Of a DNA stretch of 64,000 bases, positions 8,716-17,927 are shown piece after piece. Source of the stretch: Bog-113 sp963752695 (GTDB taxonomy: Bacteria; Acidobacteriota; Terriglobia; Bryobacterales; Bryobacteraceae); the NCBI GenBank assembly GCA_963752695.1, contig CAVVZB010000002.1:1527630-1591629 (forward strand). The letters are read 5' to 3'. Both the position numbers and the translations under genes were made by a program. Within the stretch, counting starts at the first letter, position 1. Every line of letters starts with the position of its first letter. The notes below the pieces were generated by a model. The model searched no databases. It was not told the origin of the DNA and saw only the letters and a list, made by a program, of their open reading frames with translations.

Positions 8716-10338
8716 ATGGCGGAACTGTTGATTTACACGCCGGACGGGAAGAAACAAACGCTGGCGCTATCGACGGAACGGCTGACGATTGGCCGGTCGG
8801 CGGCCGCGGATCTATGTTACAGCGAGGATAACGGACTATCGCGGCTGCATGTGGCTTTCGAACGGACGCCAAATGGTTTCCTTTTGCGCGATCTGAATAG
8901 CAAGAATGGAACCATCGTCAACGGCAAGAAAGTGAACGGCGCGCAGAATCTGACGCAAAACGACAAGATTTCTTGCGGGCATCTGCTGATCGTTTACGAC
9001 CCGCCGAAACGCGGCAGCGGTGTCGTCTTCATCCGTGATGAGAACGAGCGGACGAGCAGTTCAACGATCGTCACGAGCCTCGGTGGAATCCTGAACGAGG
9101 CGCGGCAGGCCGGAGGCGCGGCGGCGCAACTGAGCGCCCTGATTCAGGCCGGGAATGAGCTTTCGGGGGAGCGGCCGCTTCCGGAACTGTTCAAGTTGAT
9201 ACTGGATCTCGCCATCGACGCCGTATCGGCCGGACGCGGACTGCTGCTGCTCATGGAGAACGGAGAGTTGGTGGAAGCCGCCAGCCGAGGCGAAAACTTC
9301 ACCATCAGCGGCGCGGTGCGGGACCGCGTTCTGGAGAGCAAGCTTTCGGTGCTGGTGCGCGATACAACTCTGGATGAGGCGTTTCGCCAGCGGCAGAGCA
9401 TCATCGCCGCTCGCGTTCAGACTCTCATGGCGGCTCCTCTGCAGTCCCGGGACGGCGTGATCGGGCTGATCTATGTGGATTCGCCATCGCTCCATCGCGA
9501 GTTTTCGAAGGATGATCTGAGTCTTTTAACGGTGATGGCAAGCGTGGCGACCATTCGGATCGAACGCACGCGTCACGCGGAGTTGGAGCAAGCCCGCAAG
9601 CTGCTCCAGCGGGAACTGGAGCAGGCCGAAGCCATTCAGCGCCAAGCCTTGCCCAGGGGTGCGCCGGACGTTCCAGGTTTGGAAATGGCCGGCTATAACG
9701 CGGCTTCGCGCACCGTGGGCGGTGATTACTACGACTACTTCCCGGATGGGCATGGCCGCGTAGGGCTGATTGTCGCGGATGTTTCCGGCAAGGGTATGGC
9801 CGCGGCTCTGATGGTGATGGCTCTGCAGGCGCGGGTGCAATCGGTCTTCGAGGATCTGCCGGTTGCGCCGGGAGCTTTGAAGAAGGCGATGGACCGATTG
9901 AATCATCTCACCGCGGCAAATTGCCCGGAAGGCAGATTTATCACGGTTTTTACATGCATCGCCGACGGGAATTCGGGGAGATTGGATTGGGCGTGCGCCG
10001 GTCACAATCCGCCGATCATTGTCCGGGCAAATGGGACCTATGAACTGCTGAGGGACGGCGGCCCGATGATGGGCATTTTTCCACGGCTGGAGTTCGCACA
10101 GTTTGAAGCGCATCTCGAGCCCGGTGATCTCCTGGCAATTTATAGCGATGGAGTGACCGAGACTTGTTCTCCGGACGATCACGAGTTCGATGTACCGGAA
10201 CTGGCGAAAGTGCTGGTGCAGAACCGGCGCAAACCCGTGACCGAGGTTCTGGACATTGTCGCCGCGCTGCTCCGAAAATGGACGCAGGACGTGCCTCCCG
10301 CCGACGACATCACGCTGGTACTCGCCCGAAAGTTATGA
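8716..10338 (+). CDS. FHA-GAF-PP2C (RsbU/SpoIIE-type) phosphatase
   Basis: 540 residues with three domains. An FHA domain (about 1-95) has IGRSAAADL, LSRLHVAF and LNSKNGTIVNGKKV, which bind phosphothreonine. A GAF domain follows (about 140-290). A SpoIIE-type PP2C phosphatase fills the C-terminus, with a helical linker (EQAEAIQRQALP), VGGDYYDYF, VADVSGKGMAAAL and the closing DDITLVLARK. The family dephosphorylates serine/threonine residues, often anti-anti-sigma factors, in partner-switching pathways; no anti-sigma partner is encoded nearby. An in-frame frame extends upstream to 8278, but that stretch is antisense to the SDR gene, so the ATG at 8716 is preferred. Its stop overlaps the next gene's start as ATGA. 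Confidence 0.93.
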   Translation: MAELLIYTPDGKKQTLALSTERLTIGRSAAADLCYSEDNGLSRLHVAFERTPNGFLLRDLNSKNGTIVNGKKVNGAQNLTQNDKISCGHLLIVYDPPKRGSGVVFIRDENERTSSSTIVTSLGGILNEARQAGGAAAQLSALIQAGNELSGERPLPELFKLILDLAIDAVSAGRGLLLLMENGELVEAASRGENFTISGAVRDRVLESKLSVLVRDTTLDEAFRQRQSIIAARVQTLMAAPLQSRDGVIGLIYVDSPSLHREFSKDDLSLLTVMASVATIRIERTRHAELEQARKLLQRELEQAEAIQRQALPRGAPDVPGLEMAGYNAASRTVGGDYYDYFPDGHGRVGLIVADVSGKGMAAALMVMALQARVQSVFEDLPVAPGALKKAMDRLNHLTAANCPEGRFITVFTCIADGNSGRLDWACAGHNPPIIVRANGTYELLRDGGPMMGIFPRLEFAQFEAHLEPGDLLAIYSDGVTETCSPDDHEFDVPELAKVLVQNRRKPVTEVLDIVAALLRKWTQDVPPADDITLVLARKL

Positions 10339-11330
10339 AGATCGCTTTAGCAGGGTTGGGGTTCATGGGCGCAACGCATGCGCGGGCGTGGATGCGAGTG
10401 CCCAATGCGGAATTGTATGCCTTGATTAGCCGGGATGAACAGAAGCTGAGTGGAGATTTGAGCGGCGTGGGAGGAAACCTGGAGACGGGAAAGGCCGCGC
10501 TCGATTTCTCGGCCATGAAGAAGTATGGAAGCTATGAGGACGCGCTTGCCGACCCGAATGTGGATGCGGTCGACTTGTGCGTTCCGACCGATCGGCACGC
10601 TGAGATGGCTATTGCCGCGTTGCGCCGAGGCAAGCACGTGCTGGTGGAAAAGCCGCTGGCCTTGACGAGTGCCGAGGCCGAAAGCGTAGTCGCGGAGGCG
10701 CGCTCGGCTGGACGCGTGGCGATGGCTGCCCATGTCCTGCGGTTCATGCCGGCTTATACCGAAGCGCGAAGAAGAATCCGTCGTCTGGGTCCGGTTCGCC
10801 ATGCGGTGTTTCAAAGGCGTTGCGCGGCCCCGGCGTGGAGTGAATGGCTTCAAGATGCCAGTCGAAGCGGCGGCGGCGCTTTCGACCTTTTAGTCCATGA
10901 CGTGGACTACGTGCGTTGGGTTTTCGGGCTGCCACGCTCGTTGCAAGTGAGCGGCCTTAGCGATCCAGAGCGCGGCATCGACACGGTCAACGCTAGCCTC
11001 GCTTATCCGGATTGCGCCGTGACGGTCTCCGGCGGATGGCTCCTCAAGGGTGACTATCCGTTCTCCATGGGATTCACCATCGCTTGCGATGAAGGCGTGC
11101 TCGAGTTCGCCGGCGGCACGTTGACCGAATATCGGACTGATGCTCGAGCGGAGACGATTTCCCTCCCGGATCAAGATCCATTCGAGGCCGAACTGACGCA
11201 CTTCCACGAATGCGCGGTGCGGAACGCGCCTTCGAAGATTTGCCCCATCGGCGAGAGCGCGGAATCCGTTGCGCTGATGCTCGCCATTCTGGAGAAGCGA
11301 GCGCAATCGGGCAGCGCGGTTACAAGCTAA
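10335..11330 (+). CDS. Gfo/Idh/MocA-family oxidoreductase
   Basis: 331 residues. The N-terminal Rossmann domain opens with MKIALAGLGFMG, and the family signature GKHVLVEKPLA follows near residue 95. The C-terminal alpha/beta domain has a VHDVDYVRWVFG segment, the likely metal- or substrate-side part of the fold. These enzymes oxidise or reduce sugars, inositols or their derivatives with a tightly bound NAD(P). The ATG overlaps the FHA-phosphatase stop (ATGA), so the two are translated from one message although no functional link is obvious. The 3' end overlaps the convergent metallophosphoesterase gene by 11 bp. The substrate cannot be told from the sequence. Confidence 0.9.
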   Translation: MKIALAGLGFMGATHARAWMRVPNAELYALISRDEQKLSGDLSGVGGNLETGKAALDFSAMKKYGSYEDALADPNVDAVDLCVPTDRHAEMAIAALRRGKHVLVEKPLALTSAEAESVVAEARSAGRVAMAAHVLRFMPAYTEARRRIRRLGPVRHAVFQRRCAAPAWSEWLQDASRSGGGAFDLLVHDVDYVRWVFGLPRSLQVSGLSDPERGIDTVNASLAYPDCAVTVSGGWLLKGDYPFSMGFTIACDEGVLEFAGGTLTEYRTDARAETISLPDQDPFEAELTHFHECAVRNAPSKICPIGESAESVALMLAILEKRAQSGSAVTS

Positions 11331-12555
11331 CGACGTCAGAATCGCCCAGAAATAGCGCTTTCGCCGGGTACGAGAATTCGTCGAATCTCGCCTGCCCCGC
11401 ATTCTTAGTGGAATCGATCGTGGTCACGACGCCGGAAATCGAATTCGCGTCGACGCTGAGCGTCGCATAGCCGTGATTGGTGTCGTTGAATTTGACGAGC
11501 ATGGCGCCGGTTGCGGGGTCGGTGAACCCCTCCGGATTCTTGTCGGCAATATTGATGTGGTGAAGGTTGTAGTAGCCCCCGTTTCCGATAACGAAAAATG
11601 GAGTCGGGGAGCCTTTTACCAGTGTTTTCTCGATCCGCTGATAGTTGTGCACATGCGCGTTCAAGACCATGTTCGGAACACGGCGCGAATCGTTGATTGC
11701 GTGCTGGACCGCATCGGCCATCAGCGGACTGCCGCTGTGGTAGCTGTCGAAAGAATAAATCGGGTGATGCAGGGCCACGATGAGCGCCTTGTCCTGTGGC
11801 GCGGTCGCAAATTCGTTGGTCAACCACTGCTGCTGCTTGGAATCGATCGAGCCGTGCTCGGGAACATTGGTGTACATCCCGACGATAGTGGCGAACGGGC
11901 AGTTCAAAGTGAAGTACACGTTGGGCTGTGAAAGCGTCGCGCGCGGAGCGTCATGTGATTCGGGGTTGACGCGCGGCGCCGGAGTCATGAAATACGCGAC
12001 CCACCCGTCGAGCGACGTTTGCGATGCGTCGATCGGGTCGCCATCGTGATTGCCGGGGATGGCGATAATCGGGACGTTGTAGTGATTGTAAGGTTCGTAG
12101 AACTGATCGTAGTAGTCGCTAATCTGACCGTTGTAGTAAACGACATCGCCTAGGTGGTAAAAGAAGCTTGGAGCGGAGCCGTCCGTGGCGTTCAAATCCG
12201 CCTGCATGGAAGCCACTACACTTTCTTGGAAGGTTGGATTCTTAACTCCGCCGGTGTCGCCCACGACGTGAAAAACGATCTTCCCGAGGGTTTGTGCTTG
12301 CGCCGTGACGCCGGGGATCACTGTCTCCAGATCATAGTGATACGGGGGCGGCGCCAATGGGTCGGGCAAGGGTTGGAACTTCTGCGAACCTGTATTGAAC
12401 GGCGATAGCGGATGTACACCGCCATGGGCTTGCGAGCTGTTGGCTGGCGGGCGCGAGCGGACTTGGCCCGGCAGTAGAGGACCATGATTGGTTTCACTCA
12501 GTGTGTGCGTTGGCTGGTGAACACGATGGTGAACCGGCGGTTTTGCTTTCGACAT
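11320..12555 (-). CDS. Metallophosphoesterase (purple acid phosphatase-like)
   Basis: 411 residues from the ATG at 12555, preceded by AAGGA. The five metal-site blocks of calcineurin-like phosphoesterases are present in order: VGDTGG, HLGDVVYYNG, IPGNHDGD, ALHHPIYS and LNAHVHNYQRIE. The N-terminal 100 residues are Pro/His-rich and look disordered, and there is no clear signal peptide. A two-metal centre hydrolysing a phosphomonoester or diester is expected; the substrate is unknown. Residues upstream of 12555 in the same frame read into non-coding DNA and lack family features. Its 3' end overlaps the preceding convergent gene, so neither gene leaves room for a separate terminator. Confidence 0.88.
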   Translation of the reverse strand: MSKAKPPVHHRVHQPTHTLSETNHGPLLPGQVRSRPPANSSQAHGGVHPLSPFNTGSQKFQPLPDPLAPPPYHYDLETVIPGVTAQAQTLGKIVFHVVGDTGGVKNPTFQESVVASMQADLNATDGSAPSFFYHLGDVVYYNGQISDYYDQFYEPYNHYNVPIIAIPGNHDGDPIDASQTSLDGWVAYFMTPAPRVNPESHDAPRATLSQPNVYFTLNCPFATIVGMYTNVPEHGSIDSKQQQWLTNEFATAPQDKALIVALHHPIYSFDSYHSGSPLMADAVQHAINDSRRVPNMVLNAHVHNYQRIEKTLVKGSPTPFFVIGNGGYYNLHHINIADKNPEGFTDPATGAMLVKFNDTNHGYATLSVDANSISGVVTTIDSTKNAGQARFDEFSYPAKALFLGDSDVVSL

Positions 12556-12662
12556 GGTTCGATTTTTCCTTGAAATAAGATTGAACGTAACTACCCTATC
12601 GCGCTGCCACCGTAATTGGGGTGACAATCCGGTTGCAAGCCGCTTTATATTGGGAGCTGTCA

Positions 12663-13754
12663 ATGACGAGAAGAACGTTTCAGGCAAGTTTAGCCACCGC
12701 CGCCGCTACGGCCTTTGGATTACAGGGGCAGACGGTGGACCAGAAGATCGGATATTGCATTATCGGGCTCGGACGCATCTCCATGGACGAGTTCATGCCG
12801 GGCGTCAAAATCAGCCAGAATTCCCGAATCACGGGAATTGTGAGCGGCCATCGCGATAAGGCGGAGCGCGTGGCCGCTCAATATGGCGTGCCGTCCGACA
12901 GCATTTACTCCTACGAAGACATGGACCGGATTGCCGCTAACAAAGCCATCCAGGCCGTGTACGTGGCGCTGCCGAACAGTATGCACGCCGAGTACACGGT
13001 CCGATCAGCCAAAGCAGGCAAGCACGTCCTGTGCGAGAAGCCGATGGCCACCAGTTCGGCCGATTGCGAGCGGATGATTGCAGCTTGCAAGAGCGCTGAT
13101 CGCAAGCTGATGATCGCCTATCGCTGCCAGTACGAGCCCAACATGCTGAAGGCTCAGCAGACGGTCCGCGATGGCAAGATCGGGCGTTTCCAGCTATTCG
13201 ATTCATCTTTCGGATTTACAATCCGCCCCGGTGAGTGGCGGCTTTCGAAGAAGCTCGCAGGCGGCGGCCCTTTGATGGACGTCGGTATCTATTGTCTGAA
13301 TGCTTGCCGCTTTCTTTCGGGCGAAGAGCCGGTTGAGGTGGATGCGCGCTGGGATGTGAACGATCAGGACGGGCGGTTCGGGGAAGTGGAAGAGAACCTG
13401 GTCTGGACCATGCGATTCCCGTCCGGGTTGCTCGCCACCTGCAATACCAGCTATGGAACCAACACGCGTGGCTGGTTCCGAGCCTATGGATCTAGAGGCT
13501 CCGTGCAGGTGGAGCCGGCGTTCGGGTATGAAGGCGTGACCATGAAGATCGAAGGTCCCGGCCACGTGGAAGGTGGCGACACCATCGCCGATTCGAACCC
13601 GCGGCAATTCATGCGAGAAGCCGATCACCTGGCCGAATGCATCGTTCAGAACCGCCAGCCGCGTTCACCCGGGGAAGAAGGCCTGCGGGACATGCGCATA
13701 CTGGAATCAATTTACCGGTCGTGCAAACAGGCAGGCCCGGTGAAATTGGCCTAG
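12663..13754 (+). CDS. Tat-exported Gfo/Idh/MocA oxidoreductase
   Basis: 363 residues from the ATG at 12663, with GGGAG six bases upstream. The N-terminus is a twin-arginine signal (TRRTFQ followed by an Ala-rich hydrophobic stretch), so the folded enzyme with its cofactor should be exported. The Rossmann motif YCIIGLGRISM and the signature GKHVLCEKPMATS (near residue 115) place it in the Gfo/Idh/MocA group, close to glucose-fructose oxidoreductase and periplasmic glycosidase-like members. It shares the family with the gene at 10335 but has a different cellular address. The terminal TAG lies inside a CTAG shared with the stop of the convergent GNAT gene, giving a 4-bp overlap. Confidence 0.92.
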   Translation: MTRRTFQASLATAAATAFGLQGQTVDQKIGYCIIGLGRISMDEFMPGVKISQNSRITGIVSGHRDKAERVAAQYGVPSDSIYSYEDMDRIAANKAIQAVYVALPNSMHAEYTVRSAKAGKHVLCEKPMATSSADCERMIAACKSADRKLMIAYRCQYEPNMLKAQQTVRDGKIGRFQLFDSSFGFTIRPGEWRLSKKLAGGGPLMDVGIYCLNACRFLSGEEPVEVDARWDVNDQDGRFGEVEENLVWTMRFPSGLLATCNTSYGTNTRGWFRAYGSRGSVQVEPAFGYEGVTMKIEGPGHVEGGDTIADSNPRQFMREADHLAECIVQNRQPRSPGEEGLRDMRILESIYRSCKQAGPVKLA

Positions 13755-14185
13755 AGCAGGAGCCGCATGCGCCACGCGGCCGAGCCATCTTCGTAGTATC
13801 CATTGATCCGCGCGGTTCGAACGAAGCCGAATTTTTTGTACAGCCGGATTGCCGCCGCATTATCGCGCCGGACCATTAAAATGAGCCGGGCGGCGCCTAG
13901 GCGTCTCACGTGGGCGATTGTCCGCCTGAGTAAGCGTGAAGCGATTCCGCGGCCTTGTGCTCGTGGGGAGACGGCAATGGAATCAAGCGCCCATTCGGTC
14001 TGCCGGGGTGCGGCAAGAGCATAGCCGAGAGTGCGCGGGCCATCTTCGGCGATCAGAAACAGCGTGTCGCTGTTTTCCAGATAGTGGGTGAAAAGCTCGC
14101 GCGGCCAGGCTTCGCGCCCGAAGCAGGCTTTTTCAATCCGGAGAATCCGCGCAAGATCCGCACGCGCGGCGCGGCGGACAGTCAG
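13751..14185 (-). CDS. RimI-like GNAT acetyltransferase with apparent CTG start
   Basis: 144 residues forming a full GNAT domain: an N-terminal TVRRAARADLARIL strand-helix, an IEKACF segment as in RimI, the acetyl-CoA loop VSPRAQGRGIAS, and the NAAAIRLYKKFGF C-terminal motif. The frame has no ATG, GTG or TTG between an upstream stop and the start of the domain. The only sensible start is CTG at 14185, which overlaps the upstream TGA as CTGA and has AGGA about nine bases before it. Beginning there gives exactly the usual family N-terminus. It likely acetylates a protein N-terminus or a small amine in the cytoplasm and is translationally coupled to the gene before it. Confidence 0.85.
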   Translation of the reverse strand: MTVRRAARADLARILRIEKACFGREAWPRELFTHYLENSDTLFLIAEDGPRTLGYALAAPRQTEWALDSIAVSPRAQGRGIASRLLRRTIAHVRRLGAARLILMVRRDNAAAIRLYKKFGFVRTARINGYYEDGSAAWRMRLLL

Positions 14186-14550
14186 CGTTGTTGTTCCTGA
14201 AGAAACAGATAGACGCCGAACACCGGGTGAAGGTCTCCCCTGCCCCAGCGATTAAGCGTCCATTGCGGCCGCAGGAATTTGATCGCGGCGTGCCCGGCGA
14301 GATCGAGAAGCAACTGCGACGTGCCCGGATAGAACTTCTGTGGGAAAGCAAGGAGGGGCTTGGAAGGCCAGACAATGCCGTCGGGGGAACCGTAAACCCC
14401 GACATCGATACTTTCCTGCTCCACCACTCTTGTTATCCCAAGAGTAACGAGGAACAGTCCAGCGGACCGATCCAGTTCCAGCACTTCGCCGGACCCGGAG
14501 GCACGCAATTCGCTATCGGGAATCAGAAAAGCCGAGAACATGGCGCGCAA
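14182..14550 (-). CDS. Hypothetical protein, about 120 residues
   Basis: I do not recognise this family. The product is a small, mostly strand-forming soluble protein with no signal peptide or membrane segment. It has a hydrophobic SAGLFLVTLGITRVVE stretch, the phrase GVYGSPDGIVWPSKPLL, and a FLRPQWTLNRWGRGD segment rich in Trp and Arg. Either a TTG (14550) or an ATG (14541) could start it, and the ATG gives 119 residues. It lies between the lytic transglycosylase gene (six bases before) and the GNAT gene (CTGA overlap), so it is expressed as part of that row. Codon use matches its neighbours, which supports a real gene. Confidence 0.7.
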   Translation of the reverse strand: MRAMFSAFLIPDSELRASGSGEVLELDRSAGLFLVTLGITRVVEQESIDVGVYGSPDGIVWPSKPLLAFPQKFYPGTSQLLLDLAGHAAIKFLRPQWTLNRWGRGDLHPVFGVYLFLQEQQR

Positions 14551-14555
14551 GACGT

Positions 14556-16931
14556 CTAGCCGCGACGTTTCTTCCGCTTGGCGGGTTTTGCTTTGGAGCC
14601 CGCCTTCCGAGCGCGCGCCCTTGCCGGTTTGGAATGGGCGGAAACCCGGTGGGTCGGAACGTTCGAAGGCCGGGCCGAAGTGACTGCGGGCGCAGGCTGG
14701 TTTTCGTCCGGATCGGGCGCTTGCACCTCTGGGGTGGGTCCGTAGATCTCGCGGTAAACCGCCGCATTGCGCATCACGGCTTGCACATACTCGCGCGTTT
14801 CAGTGAATGGAATCGACTCGACGAATTCGGAAGGCTCCCGGTACGTGCCCCACGACATCCATTCCTTGACCCGGCTGGGGCCCGCATTGTATGCGGCCAA
14901 AGTTTGCTCCCAGCGCCCGTTCCATTGATCCAGTAATGAGCGAATATAACGCGCGCCGAGAAGAAGATTGGTAGTGGGTTGATAAAGCTGACTCGGAGAC
15001 GACCACGGAATGCCTTGCTGACGCGCCAGCATGCGGCCGGTAGCTGGAACAATCTGCGTAAGTCCATACGCGTTGGCTGGAGAATGAGCTCCCGGATTGA
15101 ATTCCGATTCCTGGCGAATCAGGGCAGCCACCATATAGGGATCGAGGTTTTGACTGGTGGCGCTTCGCACCAACGCAGCGGAATAGGGCAGCGGAAACAG
15201 CATCTTCCAGAATTGTTTTGGCGCGTTTTCCACCGGAGTAGAAAGATAATCGGGCGCCAAGGTCTTCATGTGGCGCAATCCCAGGTAGGGCGCCGCATCG
15301 GTGCTGGCTAGTTCCACCGCAAGCAGATGCGGCTGGCCATCCACTTTAGCCCCAAAGCGAACCTCGGCTTCGGCGAAATCGGTGAGCCCGGAAAGAGCTA
15401 ACGAACGGGCGCGCTCAATGCGTAGTTTGGTGGCTTCATTGGGGACATGGCTGGAGTAATCGGCGTGAGGTGGAAATTCGATCGCGTCCAGCCATTCGGC
15501 AATCTTCGCGGCGGGAGTAGCCGCGACTAAACGGGAGTCGATCAGCCGTTCGCGACCCAGCACGGCGTAATAGAAATTAGGGAAAACTGCCCCGAGCCTC
15601 TCGTAATACGCGCGTGCGGCGGTGAAATCGTTTTGAGCTTCCGCTTGACGCCCCAGATAGTACAGCGCAGTTGCGGCCTTGTTATCACCGGGATAATGCT
15701 CCACTTGCTCGCGAAGTAGATCCCGCGCGTCATGTTTGTTAGCCAGATAAGCGTCCCAAGTGATTTTCCAATGGCAGTAGGCCGTAGCCGTGTCGGATGG
15801 AAACGTAACCCAAGCAGCGCGATAAAGTGGCTCATACTTCGCCGGCTGATGGGTAAGCAGGTAACGATTGCCGGCCGAAATGAGTGCTTTCAGACGCCAA
15901 ACGGAGCGCTCTTGATGGCGCCCGAGCTCCTTAATGGCGTCCATCATCTGATCGTCATTGTTCATGCGGCGGGCGCACTCTTCAACGTAGTACCACCGCT
16001 CGGCATCGGCTTCATTGCGGGGCAGATCCAGTGACTTCAGATACTGCAAAGCACCGCGGTAATCGCCCGTTGCGAATTGCGCCGCCCCCACGCGAACACG
16101 TGCACGATCCTTGTCCAGCCCGGTCAGCAGCGGGATAACAGCTTCGAATTCCGATCGGGCCTTGGAATACTCTTTCGCATCGATCCATTTTTGGCCGCGT
16201 TCCAAAAGTAGCGGCGGCAACGGTTGCGGATAGGCGCTGCCCAGAGATTTTTGCAGGCGCTCCATGGCGATCCACGACTCGGCCGCCATCTGAGTAGCGG
16301 GATGCATGAAATAAACGCGCTGGTAGAACGAAGCCGCCTGTACGCCGTCCCGCAGATCGTCATAAGCCAGGGCAAGCGCAAAATCACCTTCGGGCTGCGA
16401 AAGCGTAGAAAGCTGAGAGCGTAAGGCCTGAATGGCAGGCTCTAGGGAATCGGCGCTGTTGCCGCGCCCGGCGCGCAGCTTGGCGTCCAGGATCACGGCC
16501 TTCGCAAGCAATGGCGACTTGATCGAAAGGAAATCTTGAAGATTGCCGAACGTCAGCAATGCGGATGCAGAGTCGCCTCCCGCCGATTGGGCCGCAGCCA
16601 GGTAGTAGGTTGTGTAATCAGAGAGCTGGGGAAGCCGGGCGCGCACTGCAGTCACGGAACGGATCACCGCCGGGTAATCTTTATTCTCGAAGTAAGCGAC
16701 GGCCAGGGCGAGTTGAGCCAGCGTGCCCGTTGACTCACGCGCGTGCGCGGCGGCGTAGCTTTCAATGGCGGCCCGGCCAGCAGGGGTCGAGGCCTCGCGG
16801 TAGCTGTGGACCAGTGGCGCGAGCGAGCTTGTCGTCCCCGCAGCTGCGGCCACGCTAAAGACCAAGACTAACCCAGCCCCGATCAGGTTTCGCCATACCG
16901 GCGCAGGTGCCGGGGTGGGCCGAGAGCTCAT
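14556..16931 (-). CDS. Slt-type soluble lytic murein transglycosylase
   Basis: 791 residues. A signal peptide or anchor (about 12-35) is followed by a long helical, TPR-like superhelix (about 40-580) and then the catalytic lysozyme-like domain (about 590-735). The catalytic glutamate sits in LIRQESEFNPGAHSP, followed by AYGLTQIVP, ARYIRSL and LAAYNAGPSRV, the classic Slt70 blocks. The tail is Pro-rich then Lys/Arg-rich. The enzyme cleaves peptidoglycan between MurNAc and GlcNAc, forming 1,6-anhydro ends, in the periplasm. The length is somewhat above Slt70. Its ATG overlaps the stop of the upstream GAF gene (ATGA). Confidence 0.94.
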   Translation of the reverse strand: MSSRPTPAPAPVWRNLIGAGLVLVFSVAAAAGTTSSLAPLVHSYREASTPAGRAAIESYAAAHARESTGTLAQLALAVAYFENKDYPAVIRSVTAVRARLPQLSDYTTYYLAAAQSAGGDSASALLTFGNLQDFLSIKSPLLAKAVILDAKLRAGRGNSADSLEPAIQALRSQLSTLSQPEGDFALALAYDDLRDGVQAASFYQRVYFMHPATQMAAESWIAMERLQKSLGSAYPQPLPPLLLERGQKWIDAKEYSKARSEFEAVIPLLTGLDKDRARVRVGAAQFATGDYRGALQYLKSLDLPRNEADAERWYYVEECARRMNNDDQMMDAIKELGRHQERSVWRLKALISAGNRYLLTHQPAKYEPLYRAAWVTFPSDTATAYCHWKITWDAYLANKHDARDLLREQVEHYPGDNKAATALYYLGRQAEAQNDFTAARAYYERLGAVFPNFYYAVLGRERLIDSRLVAATPAAKIAEWLDAIEFPPHADYSSHVPNEATKLRIERARSLALSGLTDFAEAEVRFGAKVDGQPHLLAVELASTDAAPYLGLRHMKTLAPDYLSTPVENAPKQFWKMLFPLPYSAALVRSATSQNLDPYMVAALIRQESEFNPGAHSPANAYGLTQIVPATGRMLARQQGIPWSSPSQLYQPTTNLLLGARYIRSLLDQWNGRWEQTLAAYNAGPSRVKEWMSWGTYREPSEFVESIPFTETREYVQAVMRNAAVYREIYGPTPEVQAPDPDENQPAPAVTSARPSNVPTHRVSAHSKPARARARKAGSKAKPAKRKKRRG

Positions 16932-17869
16932 ACCTGCGGGCCTGGAAACTGGCTCCCTAGGAGGCTCTCGCGTCCCTGCGCAAGGCCGCGAACAATCTCC
17001 AGGTAGAGATAGTCAACCATGGTCGGGGAAGCAGCAATAAAGTCCCGTCGAAAGCTCTCCCGAGCCGCGTTGATGGGTGCGCTCAGGGCACCGTAGATAT
17101 CCGACTTCTGCGTTCCCGCGCGCAGAGCCGCCGAATGCTCCAAACGGATTCGGGCAACTTGTAGGCGCGCTTCCCGCTGCGCCCGCAGATGCAAAGCCTG
17201 CAAGTCAGGACTGAGATCGGTCCAGGTTTTGCGCGCGGTTGCGGCTGGAGCGATTCCGCCAATCGCCACCAGATCTTTGCGTTGGGGCGCAGGCTTATCC
17301 GTGACCGATTCCATTTGCAACGCCGTCATCCCGGCAATTAGCTCCAGTTGCGGCAGCTGCGCCGCGCCAACCGCAAACAGGATGCCTTTCACTTCAGTGC
17401 GAACTGTCAGCGGAATCAGAAAAACGCGATCTTCCGGGCTCGGCTTGATGCGCTCAATGAGCACCTGAGAGATCTCGGAGGCCGTCGCAATTGCGATGAC
17501 CGGATCCTTTGTCTCCACGCAGGTGCGGAAAGCCGCGCCCGCGTCGGGCGGAAATGCAATTGGGAGATCCCCGAGCCCGCGCGCCGCCACGGCATGCGCT
17601 TCACTATCCTGGAACGAGAAGATCGCGCAGCGCGGGGCGAACTCACCGGTAAGCTCGACGGCGACAATCGCCGCCGCTTCCAGAGTTTCTGTTTCGCGAA
17701 TGCGGCGCAATCCTTGGTTTAGGCTCTCGACCAACTGGCTCCGTGCAGCGACAGCAGCAGTCTGTTCAATTTCCCGCGACCGCGCGCTCCATTCGGCCTC
17801 GGTTGAATCGAGCCATTCTTCAAACTGCTGGCTAGCCCGCGCCCGCCACGGTGTTACATTTCGATCCAT
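16928..17869 (-). CDS. GAF-domain protein of unknown role
   Basis: About 313 residues from the ATG at 17869. The N-terminal 90 residues form a charged helix that looks like a coiled coil (FEEWLDSTEAEWSARSREIEQ). A GAF-like domain follows (about 75-220), recognisable from APRCAIFSF, a VFLIPLTVRTEVKGILFAVG strand pair and the closing helix. The C-terminus is helical. There is no output domain, so it may work by binding a ligand or a partner protein. GGAGG lies unusually close to this ATG, so the true start could differ; a longer frame to 17983 would overlap the divergent SDR start and is less likely. It is coupled to the lytic transglycosylase by an ATGA overlap. Confidence 0.75.
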   Translation of the reverse strand: MDRNVTPWRARASQQFEEWLDSTEAEWSARSREIEQTAAVAARSQLVESLNQGLRRIRETETLEAAAIVAVELTGEFAPRCAIFSFQDSEAHAVAARGLGDLPIAFPPDAGAAFRTCVETKDPVIAIATASEISQVLIERIKPSPEDRVFLIPLTVRTEVKGILFAVGAAQLPQLELIAGMTALQMESVTDKPAPQRKDLVAIGGIAPAATARKTWTDLSPDLQALHLRAQREARLQVARIRLEHSAALRAGTQKSDIYGALSAPINAARESFRRDFIAASPTMVDYLYLEIVRGLAQGRESLLGSQFPGPQV

Positions 17870-17927
17870 TCCTCCCCATGTTAGGACACATTGCAGTGTT
17901 ACCGCTGTATTGGAGTAACGTTGGGAC

